Positions 56,176 through 64,000 of a stretch of DNA of 64,000 nt are shown here, in pieces. The stretch is taken from NCBI RefSeq assembly GCF_000758685.1, contig NZ_CP009286.1, forward strand, positions 278,501 through 342,500, in the 5' to 3' direction. A program made the translations under genes and the position numbers. Each line of letters begins with the position of its first letter. Positions within the stretch are counted from its first letter, which is position 1. The notes under the pieces are model-generated. The model had not been told where the DNA came from and ran no database searches. It saw only the letters and a program-made list of their open reading frames with translations. The stretch comes from Paenibacillus stellifer. GTDB lineage: Bacteria > Bacillota > Bacilli > Paenibacillales > Paenibacillaceae.

Positions 56176-56709
56176 GGAAATCACCTCGAATCAGAATGGA
56201 TGGCCTCATGAAGGCAGGCCGGAACAGAGAGTATTTAACAGCATCTCTGTAAACGCAGTTTAAACCGGCCGTCCCTGAGCGGACCGGACTCAGAAGAGGC
56301 CCGGGACCTCTATAACGTTCCGCTCCTTGGCTACCGTTCAAGTATAAGCCGGCCTCTTGCCCGGCCAAACCGTCCGGGAGCCGATTCTAGGATCGGTCCG
56401 TGGTCGTAGACCGGGTGCGCAAGCGGTCGCCCGGTCCGCTATTTCCGCCGGAGCAGGACGGCTATGTGCATTCCGCCGTGCTGCTTGCCGGACTTTGCTT
56501 CGATGAGATGTACTCTTTTGCAGCGTACGTTCAGCCCTTTCCGAATCATGATTCAATGAATCGCAGGGGCGTCGCTGTCATCCGCTTCTAGTGCAGCGCT
56601 TTGTCCGGTGCACAGCTTATTTCGGCTGTCGAAATCTTGCTATCCTATTTCGGGGCCGTCTCCGGGGAACGCTAACCGTGTATAATGGGCGTTGTGGAGG
56701 GATTTTCGC
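56176..56709. other. Divergent intergenic region between the MFS gene and adaA
   Basis: About 530 bp. TATAAT at 56681-56686 is a good -10 for adaA but lacks a recognisable -35, as expected if activation by methylated AdaA is needed. A 64-codon frame at 56400-56591 has no ribosome site and is not considered real. Confidence 0.55.
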
Positions 56710-57312
56710 ATGGAGCAGGAACTGTTCGACCTTGTCTACCGGGCGGTCGTTAATCGCGACGCCGCCTATGACGGCCTTTACTATACCGGAGTCCGGACGA
56801 CTGGCATCGTCTGCAGGCCTTCATGCAGGGCGAGAACGCCGAAGCCGGACAACGTAACCTTCTATCCCTCGCTGGAGGAGGCGCTGCAGGCGGGGTTCCG
56901 CCCCTGCAAGCGGTGCCGGCCCGAGGAAGGCGGGACGCTGCGGCCTGATGCCGTGCTTGCGGCACAGGCGGATGCGGTCATCGCCGCCGAGTACGGCCGG
57001 CGGCTGACGTTGCCGGAGCTGGCGAAGCGGCTGAAGATCAGCCCGTCCCATCTTCACCGCGTCTACAAAGCGGTGACCGGCGTGACTCCGGCCGCTGCGC
57101 TGGAGCAGGTGAGGCTTGCCCGGGCGCGGGAGCTGCTGCGGGATAGCGGCAGGCCTGTGTCCGAAATCGGCCGGGCGGTCGGCCTGCGCGGAGCCTCGCA
57201 CTTCGCCGCCTGGTTTCAGCGGCATGAGGGTGTATCGCCTACCGCATACCGGGAACAACATCAAGGAGGGATCGCGGATGAACGCGAATGTAATGTACCG
57301 GCACACCCTTGA
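56710..57312 (+). CDS. adaA: AdaA: methylphosphotriester-DNA methyltransferase and AraC-type activator
   Basis: 200 aa, matching Bacillus AdaA. ATG at 56710 with GGAGGG eight bases before; upstream TTG rejected. N-terminal Ada zinc domain: RDAAYDGLYYTGVRTTGIVCRPSCRARTPKPDNVTFY and CKRCRPEE supply the four cysteines, one of which takes the methyl group from DNA phosphotriesters. C-terminal AraC HTH: LTLPELAKRLKISPSHLHRVYKAVTGVTPAAALEQVRLARARELL. Methylated AdaA activates the ada operon. It overlaps the next gene by 35 bp and forms an alkylation-repair operon with ogt and alkA. Confidence 0.95.
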   Translation: MEQELFDLVYRAVVNRDAAYDGLYYTGVRTTGIVCRPSCRARTPKPDNVTFYPSLEEALQAGFRPCKRCRPEEGGTLRPDAVLAAQADAVIAAEYGRRLTLPELAKRLKISPSHLHRVYKAVTGVTPAAALEQVRLARARELLRDSGRPVSEIGRAVGLRGASHFAAWFQRHEGVSPTAYREQHQGGIADERECNVPAHP

Positions 57313-57832
57313 GCTGGGGAACCGGAAATGGACGCTGTGGGGCAGCGGCGCGGGGCTGTGCCGCTTGTCCTTTCAGCACGACACGGAGGAGACGGCGCAG
57401 GCGTGGCTGGACCGCTTCGCGCCGGGAAGCCTCGTCCTTGCCGAGGAGGCCCCCTTCCGGGAATGGGGTGCGGTAGCCCGGCTGGAGGATTATTTCGCCG
57501 GGAAGCTGGAGGATTTCAAGAGTCTGCCGCTCGATCTGCGCGGCACATCATTCCAGCGCGAGGTATGGACGGCGCTGGGCGGCATCCCCTACGGCCGCGT
57601 TATAACCTATGCGGAGCTTGCGGCCGCGGTCGGCCGGCCGAAGGCGATGCGGGCTGTCGGGGCCGCCAATGGAAAAAATCCGCTGCCCGTCCTGCTGCCC
57701 TGCCACCGGGTCATCGGGGCAAATGGTACGCTGACGGGCTATGCGGGGGGGCTGCAGCTGAAGCAGGAGCTGCTGCAGCTGGAAGGTATTCATCATGTAG
57801 CGGAGGCCGGCCATGAGCGATTTGCTTTTTGA
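57278..57832 (+). CDS. adaB: O6-methylguanine-DNA methyltransferase (AdaB/Ogt)
   Basis: 184 aa. ATG at 57278 after GGAGGG, inside the end of adaA. Suicide repair protein taking alkyl groups from O6-alkylguanine. DNA-binding and active-site motifs: SFQREVWTALGGIPYGRVITYAELAAAVGRP, KAMRAVGAANGKNP, and LLPCHRVIG with the acceptor cysteine. Co-transcribed with adaA; overlaps alkA by 20 bp. Confidence 0.96.
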   Translation: MNANVMYRHTLELGNRKWTLWGSGAGLCRLSFQHDTEETAQAWLDRFAPGSLVLAEEAPFREWGAVARLEDYFAGKLEDFKSLPLDLRGTSFQREVWTALGGIPYGRVITYAELAAAVGRPKAMRAVGAANGKNPLPVLLPCHRVIGANGTLTGYAGGLQLKQELLQLEGIHHVAEAGHERFAF

Positions 57833-58712
57833 GCTTCCGCTGCCGGAGCTGTTCAACTGGGAGGCGTGCCTGGACTATATGGCCCGTTCTCCGCTGGAAT
57901 GCCTGTACCGGACGGACGAAGAGGGAGTGACCCGCCTGCTTCGTGGAGACGGGAAGCCGCTCTTGATTCGGCTGGTCTCTCCGGAGCCGGGCCTGCTGTC
58001 GGCGTTGCTGCTGGACGGGGAGCCGCCGGCAGAGGACGCTGTCGCGGGCCTGGCCCGCTATATCGCTGACTGGTTCGACCTTGACCGCGATCTCCGGCCA
58101 TTCTATGAGCTGGCCGGGAGCGATCATCTGCTTGGTCCTCTGCTGGAGCGGTACCGGGGCCTGCGGATCGTCGGCATCCCCGATCTGTTCGAAGCACTCT
58201 GCTGGGCGATCCTCGGTCAGCAGGTTAACCTCGCCTTCGCCTACCGGCTGAAGGCGAGGATCGCGGAGCATTACGGGGAGTCGCTGCTGTGGGCGGGACA
58301 CCGCTATCATCTATTCCCGGAGCCGGAGGCGCTGTTGGCGGCTTCGGAGGAGGAGCTCTGCGCCCTCCAGCTGAGCCGGGGGAAGGCGCGGACGATCCGG
58401 ACCGTCGCCGCCTTGATCGCGGGCGGAGAGCTCAGCCGGGAGGAGCTGCTGGCACTGCCGCATCCGGAAGCGGCGGAGGCGCGCCTGACGTCCATCCGGG
58501 GGATCGGCCCCTGGACGGCGCGGTATGTAGGGATGCGGTGCCTGCGCGATGCCGGCGCTTTTCCGGTGACCGATGTGGGGCTGCATAACGCGGTCCGTTC
58601 CCTGCTCGATATGGACCGGAAGCCGACTGTGCCGGAGCTTACGGAGATGTTCAGAAATTGGCGGGGCTGGGAAGCTTACGCAACGTTTTATTTGTGGCGG
58701 GCGCTGTATTAA
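57813..58712 (+). CDS. alkA: DNA-3-methyladenine glycosylase II (AlkA-type HhH-GPD)
   Basis: 299 aa. ATG lies nine or so bases after GGAGG within the ogt gene. Removes 3-methyladenine and related alkylated bases. The helix-hairpin-helix is SIRGIGPWTARYVGMRCL, followed by the catalytic Asp in FPVTDVGLHNAV; ALCWAILGQQVNLAFAYRLKARI is the usual start of the core. Third gene of the adaA-adaB-alkA operon, so it should be induced by alkylation damage. Confidence 0.95.
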   Translation: MSDLLFELPLPELFNWEACLDYMARSPLECLYRTDEEGVTRLLRGDGKPLLIRLVSPEPGLLSALLLDGEPPAEDAVAGLARYIADWFDLDRDLRPFYELAGSDHLLGPLLERYRGLRIVGIPDLFEALCWAILGQQVNLAFAYRLKARIAEHYGESLLWAGHRYHLFPEPEALLAASEEELCALQLSRGKARTIRTVAALIAGGELSREELLALPHPEAAEARLTSIRGIGPWTARYVGMRCLRDAGAFPVTDVGLHNAVRSLLDMDRKPTVPELTEMFRNWRGWEAYATFYLWRALY

Positions 58713-58790
58713 AGCGAACCGCCATTTTTATATGAATTGAACACAGAAGCCCTCAGAGCGCCCGCAAGCCGCTAAATAGCACATTGCCGC

Positions 58791-58811
58791 AAGCCCCGTT
58801 TTGTCGGGCTT
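58791..58811 (+). terminator. Terminator of the alkylation-repair operon
   Basis: AAGCCCCG and CGGGCTT pair around TTTTGT, followed by TTTTTT, about 80 bp after alkA. Confidence 0.8.
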
Positions 58812-58922
58812 TTTTTATGCTCGGGAAGGGGTAGCCGGGAAGCCTTTGCGTGGATTATTCTTACAGTAATGAATCGGCAGCAACGAATCGAGGAAGGCGC
58901 TTTGGGGAAAGGGGAGATTTTC

Positions 58923-60116
58923 TTGAATATGCGGGTGCCGAGACGGCACTGGCTGGACGGGGTCATGTTCGTGATCCGGGCGGTGTGGGGGATATCGGGA
59001 GTGTGGGACCTTCATCAGGGGCAGGTTCCGCCTCTGCTCTTCGAGCTTGGAGTCTTCGGATATGTCGTATCCTGCACGTTGCCCATGGCGCTGCACCGGA
59101 GCCTGAGAACTCCGCGCTGGGCGGCTCCCGCCGCCGAGCTGACGGTCACGGGAATTCTGTTCCTGCTGGCCGGAGGCGGCCAGGAGCATCTATTCCCGTT
59201 CTTTCAGGTTCCCTTCCTGACGCTTGGCTATCTCTGCGCGGGAAGGCAGTTGGCCTGGGCCGGGCCAGCCGCCCTGGCGCTTCCGATCATGCTGGCAGGC
59301 GGATTGCCGGAAGTCCCGAGAGGAGAAGCTGCCGATGCGCTGGCCAACTGGCTCGTGCTTCTGGTCATCGGCTTCTGCTTCCGCAAGCTGGTCGATTCCT
59401 ACCAGCAAATCCGAAGCATGTACGGCATTATCCGGAAGCAGAACGCGACGCTGGAGCTTTACGCGAGGCAGATCGAGGAGCTGACGCTGGCCGAGGAGAG
59501 GGGACGGCTGTCGCGGGAGCTGCACGACACGGTCGGGCATACGTTTACCGCCTCCATCGTGGGGCTGGACGCTGTCTATTATTTGATGGACCATGATCCT
59601 GTGGAGGCCAAGGACAGCCTTCGCGAGCTGCTGGCGCATATGCGGAGCGGCCTTGACGAGGTGAGGCGGCATATTCACGCGATCGCCCCCGAGCGGGAGG
59701 AACGGCGGCTCAGCCTGACCTTGAGGCGGATCGCCCGCGAATTCGAAATGCATACCGGCATGAAGGTGCCGCTTGCCGTGGAAGGCGAAGAGTATCTTCT
59801 GCCGGACGGAATCAGACTGACGCTGATCCGCTGCCTTCAAGAGGCGCTGACGAATGCGAAGCGCCACGGCATGGCGCAAGAAGCGCGGATTACGCTGGCG
59901 TTCCATAAGAGCGAGGTGGTTCTGACCGCCGAGGACAATGGGATCGGAACCGATCAGCCCTTGAAGGGCTTTGGGCTGCAGTCGATGAGCGACCGTCTGG
60001 CCGGCTTGAACGGAAGACTTGAACTGTCGTCCTCGCCCGGCGCGGGAATGAAACTGGTCTGCACCGTTCCGGCCATCCGGGCGGCGGGCTGTACGATGAT
60101 GGAGGAAGGAGCCTGA
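58923..60116 (+). CDS. NarL-type sensor histidine kinase
   Basis: 397 aa from a TTG at 58923, six bases after GGGGAG; ATG at 58929 or 58869 are alternatives with worse spacing. About five or six membrane spans in the first 160 residues with almost no external domain (DesK/LiaS-like), then a linker helix. The HisKA_3 domain has phospho-His in RLSRELHDTVGHTFTASIVGL. The HATPase_c domain has N-box ALTNAKRHG, DNGIGTD, GFGLQSMSDR. Overlap-free but only 2 bp before its response regulator gene. Signal unknown; membrane-state sensing is the usual role for this topology. Confidence 0.92.
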   Translation: MNMRVPRRHWLDGVMFVIRAVWGISGVWDLHQGQVPPLLFELGVFGYVVSCTLPMALHRSLRTPRWAAPAAELTVTGILFLLAGGGQEHLFPFFQVPFLTLGYLCAGRQLAWAGPAALALPIMLAGGLPEVPRGEAADALANWLVLLVIGFCFRKLVDSYQQIRSMYGIIRKQNATLELYARQIEELTLAEERGRLSRELHDTVGHTFTASIVGLDAVYYLMDHDPVEAKDSLRELLAHMRSGLDEVRRHIHAIAPEREERRLSLTLRRIAREFEMHTGMKVPLAVEGEEYLLPDGIRLTLIRCLQEALTNAKRHGMAQEARITLAFHKSEVVLTAEDNGIGTDQPLKGFGLQSMSDRLAGLNGRLELSSSPGAGMKLVCTVPAIRAAGCTMMEEGA

Positions 60117-60118
60117 AT

Positions 60119-60781
60119 ATGGATAAGATTTCCGTGCTGATCGCCGAAGATCAGGATCTGATCCGAAAGAGCCTTGGCATTGTCCTCGGCATGAATCCGG
60201 ACATCGAGGTGTCCGGCATGGCCGCGAACGGAAGGGATGCGGTGGAGCTGGCGGAGAGTCTGCTGCCCGATGTCGTGCTGATGGACATTCATATGCCGGT
60301 CATGGACGGCGTGGAGGCGACCCGGGAGATTAAGGCGAAGCTTCCGGAGGTGAAGGTCATCATCCTGACGACCTTTCAGGAGATGGACATTGTGACCGGC
60401 GCGCTGAACGCTGGCGCGGAAGGCTATATCCTGAAGGCTATCGACCCGGCCGATCTGGCGGGAGCGATCCGCCTCGTCCGCCGGGGCGAGACGATGATTA
60501 CGCAGGAGGTGGCCCGCGCCTTGTTCGCGCGGAGCCTGTCTGGGAGCGGCGGCCGGACGGACGAAGCGTCGCCCGCGAAGGAGGCCTTCGGCGGCCTGAC
60601 CGAGCGCGAGCTGCAGGTGCTGCGCTGCATTTCGGACGGTCTGGCCAACCGCCAGATTGCGGAGCGGATGTATTTGTCCGAAGGCACGGTCAAGAACTAC
60701 ATTTCCAGCATCTATTCCAAGCTGAACGTGCAGAACCGGGCCTCGGCCATGCGGAGGGCGGCCGAGGAAGGCCTGTTCTGA
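60119..60781 (+). CDS. NarL/FixJ-family response regulator
   Basis: 220 aa. Receiver domain with acidic pair AEDQ, phospho-Asp in VVLMDIHMPVMDG, switch Thr in ILTTF and Lys in YILKA. GerE-type HTH LTERELQVLRCISDGLANRQIAERMYLSEGTVKNYISSIYSKLNVQNRASAM. Cognate to the kinase immediately upstream. The next plus-strand gene, a CPBP protease, is separated by a terminator but could be a target. Confidence 0.95.
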   Translation: MDKISVLIAEDQDLIRKSLGIVLGMNPDIEVSGMAANGRDAVELAESLLPDVVLMDIHMPVMDGVEATREIKAKLPEVKVIILTTFQEMDIVTGALNAGAEGYILKAIDPADLAGAIRLVRRGETMITQEVARALFARSLSGSGGRTDEASPAKEAFGGLTERELQVLRCISDGLANRQIAERMYLSEGTVKNYISSIYSKLNVQNRASAMRRAAEEGLF

Positions 60782-60942
60782 CGCCCCGACCCCTACAGGC
60801 TATCGACCCGGCCTATGCCCGCCCAGAAGATAACAAGCCGGGGCCGTCGGTCATATGACCGGCTTTTACCAATATGACTTTCAGCCGGCTAATGGGGAGC
60901 GGTTCAACGAATCTGCCCTGCCAGCCCCTAAGCTGCACGCTC

Positions 60943-60977
60943 AAAGCGCGTCTTTCCTAACCGGGAAGGCGCGCTTT
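60943..60977 (+). terminator. Terminator after the two-component genes
   Basis: AAAGCGCG...TTTCC pairs with GGGAAGG...CGCGCTTT around TAACC, followed by TTCTTTTT. Confidence 0.83.
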
Positions 60978-61087
60978 TCTTTTTAGCCGTTCGTCACTGA
61001 CCGGGTATGACTTTTTTGCCGTAAGCTGAATCCATAAGAAATCAATTCCCGGCATGAACGGCCGGATGGAGAAAAGGATGATGAACG

Positions 61088-61921
61088 ATGTTTACCGGAT
61101 TGAAGGATTCCGTCAAGGCGGTGATTTATACGGGACTGGTGCTGGCGCTCGGGCTTGGATGCAGCTATATTCCCGGAATCAGCGGCTTCTACTACATGCT
61201 GACACCCGCTCTGGCGGTGCTGATTATGATGCTGGTTGTAACCCGCGACGGCTATTCCCGCAAGGGCTGGGCGGCTCTTGGTCTTAAGAAGCTGCCGGGA
61301 TGGCGGGGGGCATTCTTTGCACTGCTGATACCTCTGATTCCCCTGGCTGTGGGCTCCGGTATTGTCTGGGCGCTGGGCTGGTCGAAGCTGGACATTCCGG
61401 CGGATTTTCAGGGAATCCCGTGGAAGGCGTTCCCCGCCGTGATCGTACTGGTATATGTGAAAGCCGTGTGCGTGGAATCGATGGGCGAAGAGCTGGGCTG
61501 GAGAGGATACCTGCTGCCGCGCATGATGGGAATGGGCGCGAAAAAGGCGATGCTGCTGAACGGTCTCATCCACGGGCTGTGGCATTTTCCGGTCATATTG
61601 AATACGACGGAATATCACAGCAATGAGAATCTGTGGCTTCTGCTCCCGCTTGCGCTGGCGAGCACGGTTGCTCTGGCTCCGGTGATCGGCGAGCTCCGTC
61701 TGCGGACGGGAAGCGTCTGGGCCGCCTCCATGCTGCATACAAGTCATAACCTGTTCTGGCTGCTCCTGTCCACCGTGCTCTCAGAGCAATCGGCGGCTGC
61801 CAAATATATTACGGGCGATATGAGCGTAGTAGTTGTCGTGTTCTATGCGGCTCTGACCTTGTACCTGTGGAAGCGGCGGACGCCGGATACCCGGGGTGCT
61901 TCTGACCGCAAAGCGGCTTGA
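61088..61921 (+). CDS. CPBP-family intramembrane metalloprotease (Abi/CAAX-type)
   Basis: 277 aa, seven or eight membrane spans. Motif 1 EELGWRGYLLPRMMG supplies the paired glutamates and arginine, motif 2 GLIHGLWHFPVI the histidine, and a later MLHTSHNLFW another. These proteases cut membrane substrates or give immunity to bacteriocins in Gram-positives. ATG follows AAAGGATGATGAACG. It stands alone after the two-component pair, which is a frequent neighbour of such genes; the substrate is unknown. Confidence 0.9.
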   Translation: MFTGLKDSVKAVIYTGLVLALGLGCSYIPGISGFYYMLTPALAVLIMMLVVTRDGYSRKGWAALGLKKLPGWRGAFFALLIPLIPLAVGSGIVWALGWSKLDIPADFQGIPWKAFPAVIVLVYVKAVCVESMGEELGWRGYLLPRMMGMGAKKAMLLNGLIHGLWHFPVILNTTEYHSNENLWLLLPLALASTVALAPVIGELRLRTGSVWAASMLHTSHNLFWLLLSTVLSEQSAAAKYITGDMSVVVVVFYAALTLYLWKRRTPDTRGASDRKAA

Positions 61922-62020
61922 ATGTGCAGTTGCGGCTCTGCTCCGCCCTCTGTTTTTTTGCGGATAAGAAACGGGATTTCTAGAAAAAATAGGAGGGAAA
62001 CAAGGAGGAGTCTATCAAAA

Positions 62021-62037
62021 GGTCAAAAAAGGTCAAA
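62021..62037 (+). promoter_or_regulatory. CtsR box 1 (heat-shock operator)
   Basis: GGTCAAA-AAA-GGTCAAA, an exact match to the CtsR heptad direct repeat (RGTCAAA NAN RGTCAAA). It lies about 80 bp upstream of the hsp20 promoter -35. Confidence 0.85.
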
Positions 62038-62115
62038 TCAATGGAAATAGAAATCTAAACCCCGGAAAATGGGGTGGAACGGTTGATTTTGGCTCATTTT
62101 GCGTGATAATGCCCT

Positions 62116-62144
62116 TTGAAGACATCGGTGCAACGGACTATAAT
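62116..62144 (+). promoter_or_regulatory. Promoter of hsp20
   Basis: TTGAAG at 62116-62121, 17-bp spacer, TATAAT at 62139-62144. Placed between the two CtsR boxes, box 2 starting just after the expected transcription start. Confidence 0.8.
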
Positions 62145-62154
62145 TAAGACATAA

Positions 62155-62171
62155 GGTCAAATAAAGTCAAA
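62155..62171 (+). promoter_or_regulatory. CtsR box 2 (heat-shock operator)
   Basis: GGTCAAA-TAA-AGTCAAA, followed by a further GTCAAA half-site. It overlaps the start region of the hsp20 transcript, so bound CtsR would block initiation or early elongation. Confidence 0.85.
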
Positions 62172-62218
62172 GTCAAATCGACCTGGCCCAAACTTGAATT
62201 TTGAGAGGAGAATGCAGG

Positions 62219-62668
62219 ATGTTTGATCTGGTTCCATTTGGAAAACGCCGTGACGAGGCCTTCGGCCAGTTGGCCAAAAGCTTCGGCGATCTGTTCAGCG
62301 ACGACTTTTTCGCTCCGATCAAGAGTTCCACGCTGTCTTTCCGTACGGATATCCGCGAGAAGGATGGCAGCTATCTGATCGAAGCAGAGCTCCCCGGTTT
62401 TAATAAAGATGAAATTGATATCGACTATACGGCCCCGTACCTGACGATCAAGGCGGTGCGCGGCGAAGAGAACACTGAAGAGAATCAGGAAGGCAAGACT
62501 GTACGCAGAGAACGCCGATATGGCGAATTCATTCGCCGGTTCTATGTCGAGGACATCGAGGAAGAAGGCATCCGCGCTTCGTTGAAGAACGGTGTCCTGA
62601 AGCTCGAAGTTCCGAAGCGGCAAAAGCCGGGCGGCAAGCGCATCGAAATCGAAGGCGAAGATCAATAA
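62219..62668 (+). CDS. Hsp20/alpha-crystallin small heat-shock protein
   Basis: 149 aa. ATG at 62219 with GAGAGGAG eight bases before; TTG at 62201 rejected. Alpha-crystallin domain: FRTDIREKDGSYLIEAELPGFNKDEIDIDYTAPYLTIKAVRGE, RRYGEFIRRFYVEDIEEEGIRASLKNGVLKLEVPKR, with the GVLKLEVPK signature. An ATP-independent holdase against aggregation in the cytoplasm. Two CtsR boxes flank its promoter, so it is probably derepressed by heat and protein damage. Confidence 0.95.
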   Translation: MFDLVPFGKRRDEAFGQLAKSFGDLFSDDFFAPIKSSTLSFRTDIREKDGSYLIEAELPGFNKDEIDIDYTAPYLTIKAVRGEENTEENQEGKTVRRERRYGEFIRRFYVEDIEEEGIRASLKNGVLKLEVPKRQKPGGKRIEIEGEDQ

Positions 62669-62761
62669 GAATGGCGGGCGCTGAGGCCGGGCAGCCGGAA
62701 TCAACACAGACTACCGGCTTGGGCATGGCCCAAAAGACGATATAACATCAGTCATAGATGG

Positions 62762-62802
62762 AGCGCATTGTAGATGGCCACCCCCGCTATAATGCGCTTT
62801 TT
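62762..62802 (+). terminator. Terminator after hsp20
   Basis: AGCGCATTGTAG pairs with CTATAATGCGCT (one mismatch) around a GC-rich loop, followed by TTTTTCTTT. Confidence 0.85.
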
Positions 62803-62883
62803 CTTTGAAACCGGGCGGATTTGCGTTTATTCTCCCGATAATAGGTGAAGAACAAGGCAGAGGATGAAAGGAGGTTCGAAAAA

Positions 62884-63852
62884 GTGGCGGAGATGAGCTA
62901 TTATGACGTGCTGGGAGTCGGCAAGAACGCGTCTAAGCAGGAGATCAGGAAAGCCTACCAGAAGCTTGCGAAGCAGTGGCATCCCGATGTGAATAAAGCG
63001 CCGGAGGCAGAGGAACGGTTCAAAAAAATCGCCGAAGCCTACGAGACGCTCGGGAACGAAGAGAAGCGGAAGGCCTATGATGAGGCTCCCGCCTACGGCT
63101 TCGGACGGGGGACATCGCCAGGAGGCTCGTCCCGGGAGACGCGGGACGGCGGATGGAGCTATTCATTCGGCGGCTCGGATATGCCGGACGGCGATCTATT
63201 CGAGAGGTTCTTCGGCAGCCGGGGCGCGGCGGACCGGGCGGGCTTCGATTTCTTCTCCGGAGGCGGAGGGACCGGATTCGGCGGCATGGGCAGCATGGGC
63301 GGTATGGGCGGCATGACGGAAGCCCAGCTCGACATTACGCTGGACCAGGCGTACAAGGGAGGCAGTGTCACCGTCCAGGCGGGAGGCCGGACGGTGACTG
63401 TCAGCATTCCGCCCAGGGCTGGAGACGGCACGGCGGTAGCGGTCCCGGGAAGAAGCGGCCGCCCTGAAGAGGACGAACTGCTGATTGTGCTGCGGATTCG
63501 CCCGCATGACATCTACGAGGTCAGCGGCGGCGATCTGCGGGGCACGCTGCGGATCGCGCCCTGGCAGGCCGTGCTTGGCGGCGGGGCCAAGGCCGTGCTG
63601 CCGGACGGAAGCGCGGTCAAGCTGAAGATTCCCGCCGGCATCGCGCCCGGCCAGACGCTGCGGATTCCGGGCAAAGGATTGAAGAAGGAGAACGGCACCG
63701 ATGGGGATGTGCTGTTCGACATCGAGATTGAGGTGCCGCAGCCCGTAAGCGAATCGGAGAAATCGCTGTACCGCCAGCTTGAGCAGGCCTCGGGCTATGA
63801 AGCAGGATTGAAGAAGCGGGGGCAGCGGCGCGGAGCGGCCTTCCGGGGATAA
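62884..63852 (+). CDS. CbpA-type DnaJ (J-domain) co-chaperone
   Basis: 322 aa. GTG at 62884 after AAAGGAGG at nine bases; the longer frame from 62845 starts before that site. J domain at the N-terminus ([52 protein letters not shown]) with the invariant HPD. A Gly/Phe- and Gly/Met-rich linker follows ([19 protein letters not shown]). The two DnaJ C-terminal beta-domains contain [16 protein letters not shown] and [21 protein letters not shown]. The zinc-finger domain of true DnaJ is absent, as in CbpA. Delivers clients to DnaK; placed next to hsp20. Confidence 0.93.
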   Translation: MAEMSYYDVLGVGKNASKQEIRKAYQKLAKQWHPDVNKAPEAEERFKKIAEAYETLGNEEKRKAYDEAPAYGFGRGTSPGGSSRETRDGGWSYSFGGSDMPDGDLFERFFGSRGAADRAGFDFFSGGGGTGFGGMGSMGGMGGMTEAQLDITLDQAYKGGSVTVQAGGRTVTVSIPPRAGDGTAVAVPGRSGRPEEDELLIVLRIRPHDIYEVSGGDLRGTLRIAPWQAVLGGGAKAVLPDGSAVKLKIPAGIAPGQTLRIPGKGLKKENGTDGDVLFDIEIEVPQPVSESEKSLYRQLEQASGYEAGLKKRGQRRGAAFRG

Positions 63853-63891
63853 CCTGAAATGGACGAAGCCCGGAAATGGGCTATCCCTGAA

Positions 63892-64000
63892 CGGACTATT
63901 CCTCGGCAGTGGGCAAACCCCGGGGGGCCGTCCCGGAAACGGATTATCCCCGGCAGCGGGCAAACCCCGAAGGTCGTCCCGGAAGCGGACTGTCCCCCGG
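63892..64000. repeat. Roughly 47-bp tandem repeat at the window end
   Basis: CGGACTATT..., CGGATTATC... and CGGACTGTC... mark unit starts at 63892, 63940 and 63986. Each unit contains GGGCAAACCCCG and TCCCGGAA. Units are 48 and 46 bp, and the third is cut by the window end. Non-coding as far as visible. Confidence 0.8.

Noticed and set aside
56400..56591. 63-residue frame in the MFS-adaA gap
   Set aside because: No ribosome binding site, no motif, no recognisable similarity; gap is needed for two promoters.

Overview
The window is about 57-58% GC (my estimate) and looks like the chromosome of a spore-forming, low-affinity-GC Firmicute, most likely Paenibacillus or a close relative. The reasons are strong AGGAGG-type ribosome binding sites, many GTG and TTG starts, two very large SLH-domain surface proteins, the sporulation set prkA-yhbH-spoVR, CtsR-type heat-shock operators, an adaA/adaB-type operon, and an ald plus PucR-type regulator pair. 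Genus is an inference. No phage, transposase, CRISPR array or rRNA was seen. There is one tRNA.

Layout. 1-11 kb: a 5'-truncated, circularly permuted GH3 beta-glucosidase, an SLH-anchored purple-acid-phosphatase-like surface protein, and a LamG + GH51 arabinofuranosidase whose 3' end is broken and runs into tRNA-Leu(CAG). 11-19.5 kb is an accessory stretch. It holds an orphan siderophore-type ABC ATPase, a MATE exporter, an ArsC/NifO-like and a NifX-like protein (both of nitrogenase-associated families), two glycosyltransferases, and a nitrate/sulfonate-type ABC ATPase. Next to the ATPase is a permease fused in frame to the C-terminal half of a radical-SAM-type protein. 19.5-24.3 kb: spoVR, yhbH and prkA. 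24.7-29.8 kb: modD, then a translationally coupled trio (citrate synthase paralogue, YrdC/Sua5-like protein, MFS transporter) from a near-consensus promoter, and a UPF0173 hydrolase.

30-41 kb: PaaX-like regulator, YebC/YeeI-like protein, a TetR-controlled ABC-2 export system with two identical palindromic operators, uridine kinase, a DsrE-like protein coupled to a PLP lyase, ald and its probable activator, and an M20 amidase/carbamoylase. 41-46 kb: an SLH-anchored subtilisin and a small GNAT protein. 46-54 kb: SNF2 helicase coupled to a SWIM-finger protein, a 7TM-GAF-GGDEF diguanylate cyclase, and a permuted NlpC/P60-like protein. 54.6-58.7 kb: a 14-TM MFS exporter and an alkylation-repair operon (adaA, ogt/adaB, alkA). 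58.9-64 kb: a NarL-type two-component pair, a CPBP membrane protease, a CtsR-controlled hsp20 and a CbpA-type DnaJ protein.

The most notable points are the two apparent deletion junctions (GH51/tRNA-Leu and permease/radical SAM), which flank remnants of nitrogenase- and molybdenum-related functions, and the citrate synthase-YrdC-MFS operon, which looks like a small-molecule synthesis and export unit whose product I cannot name.
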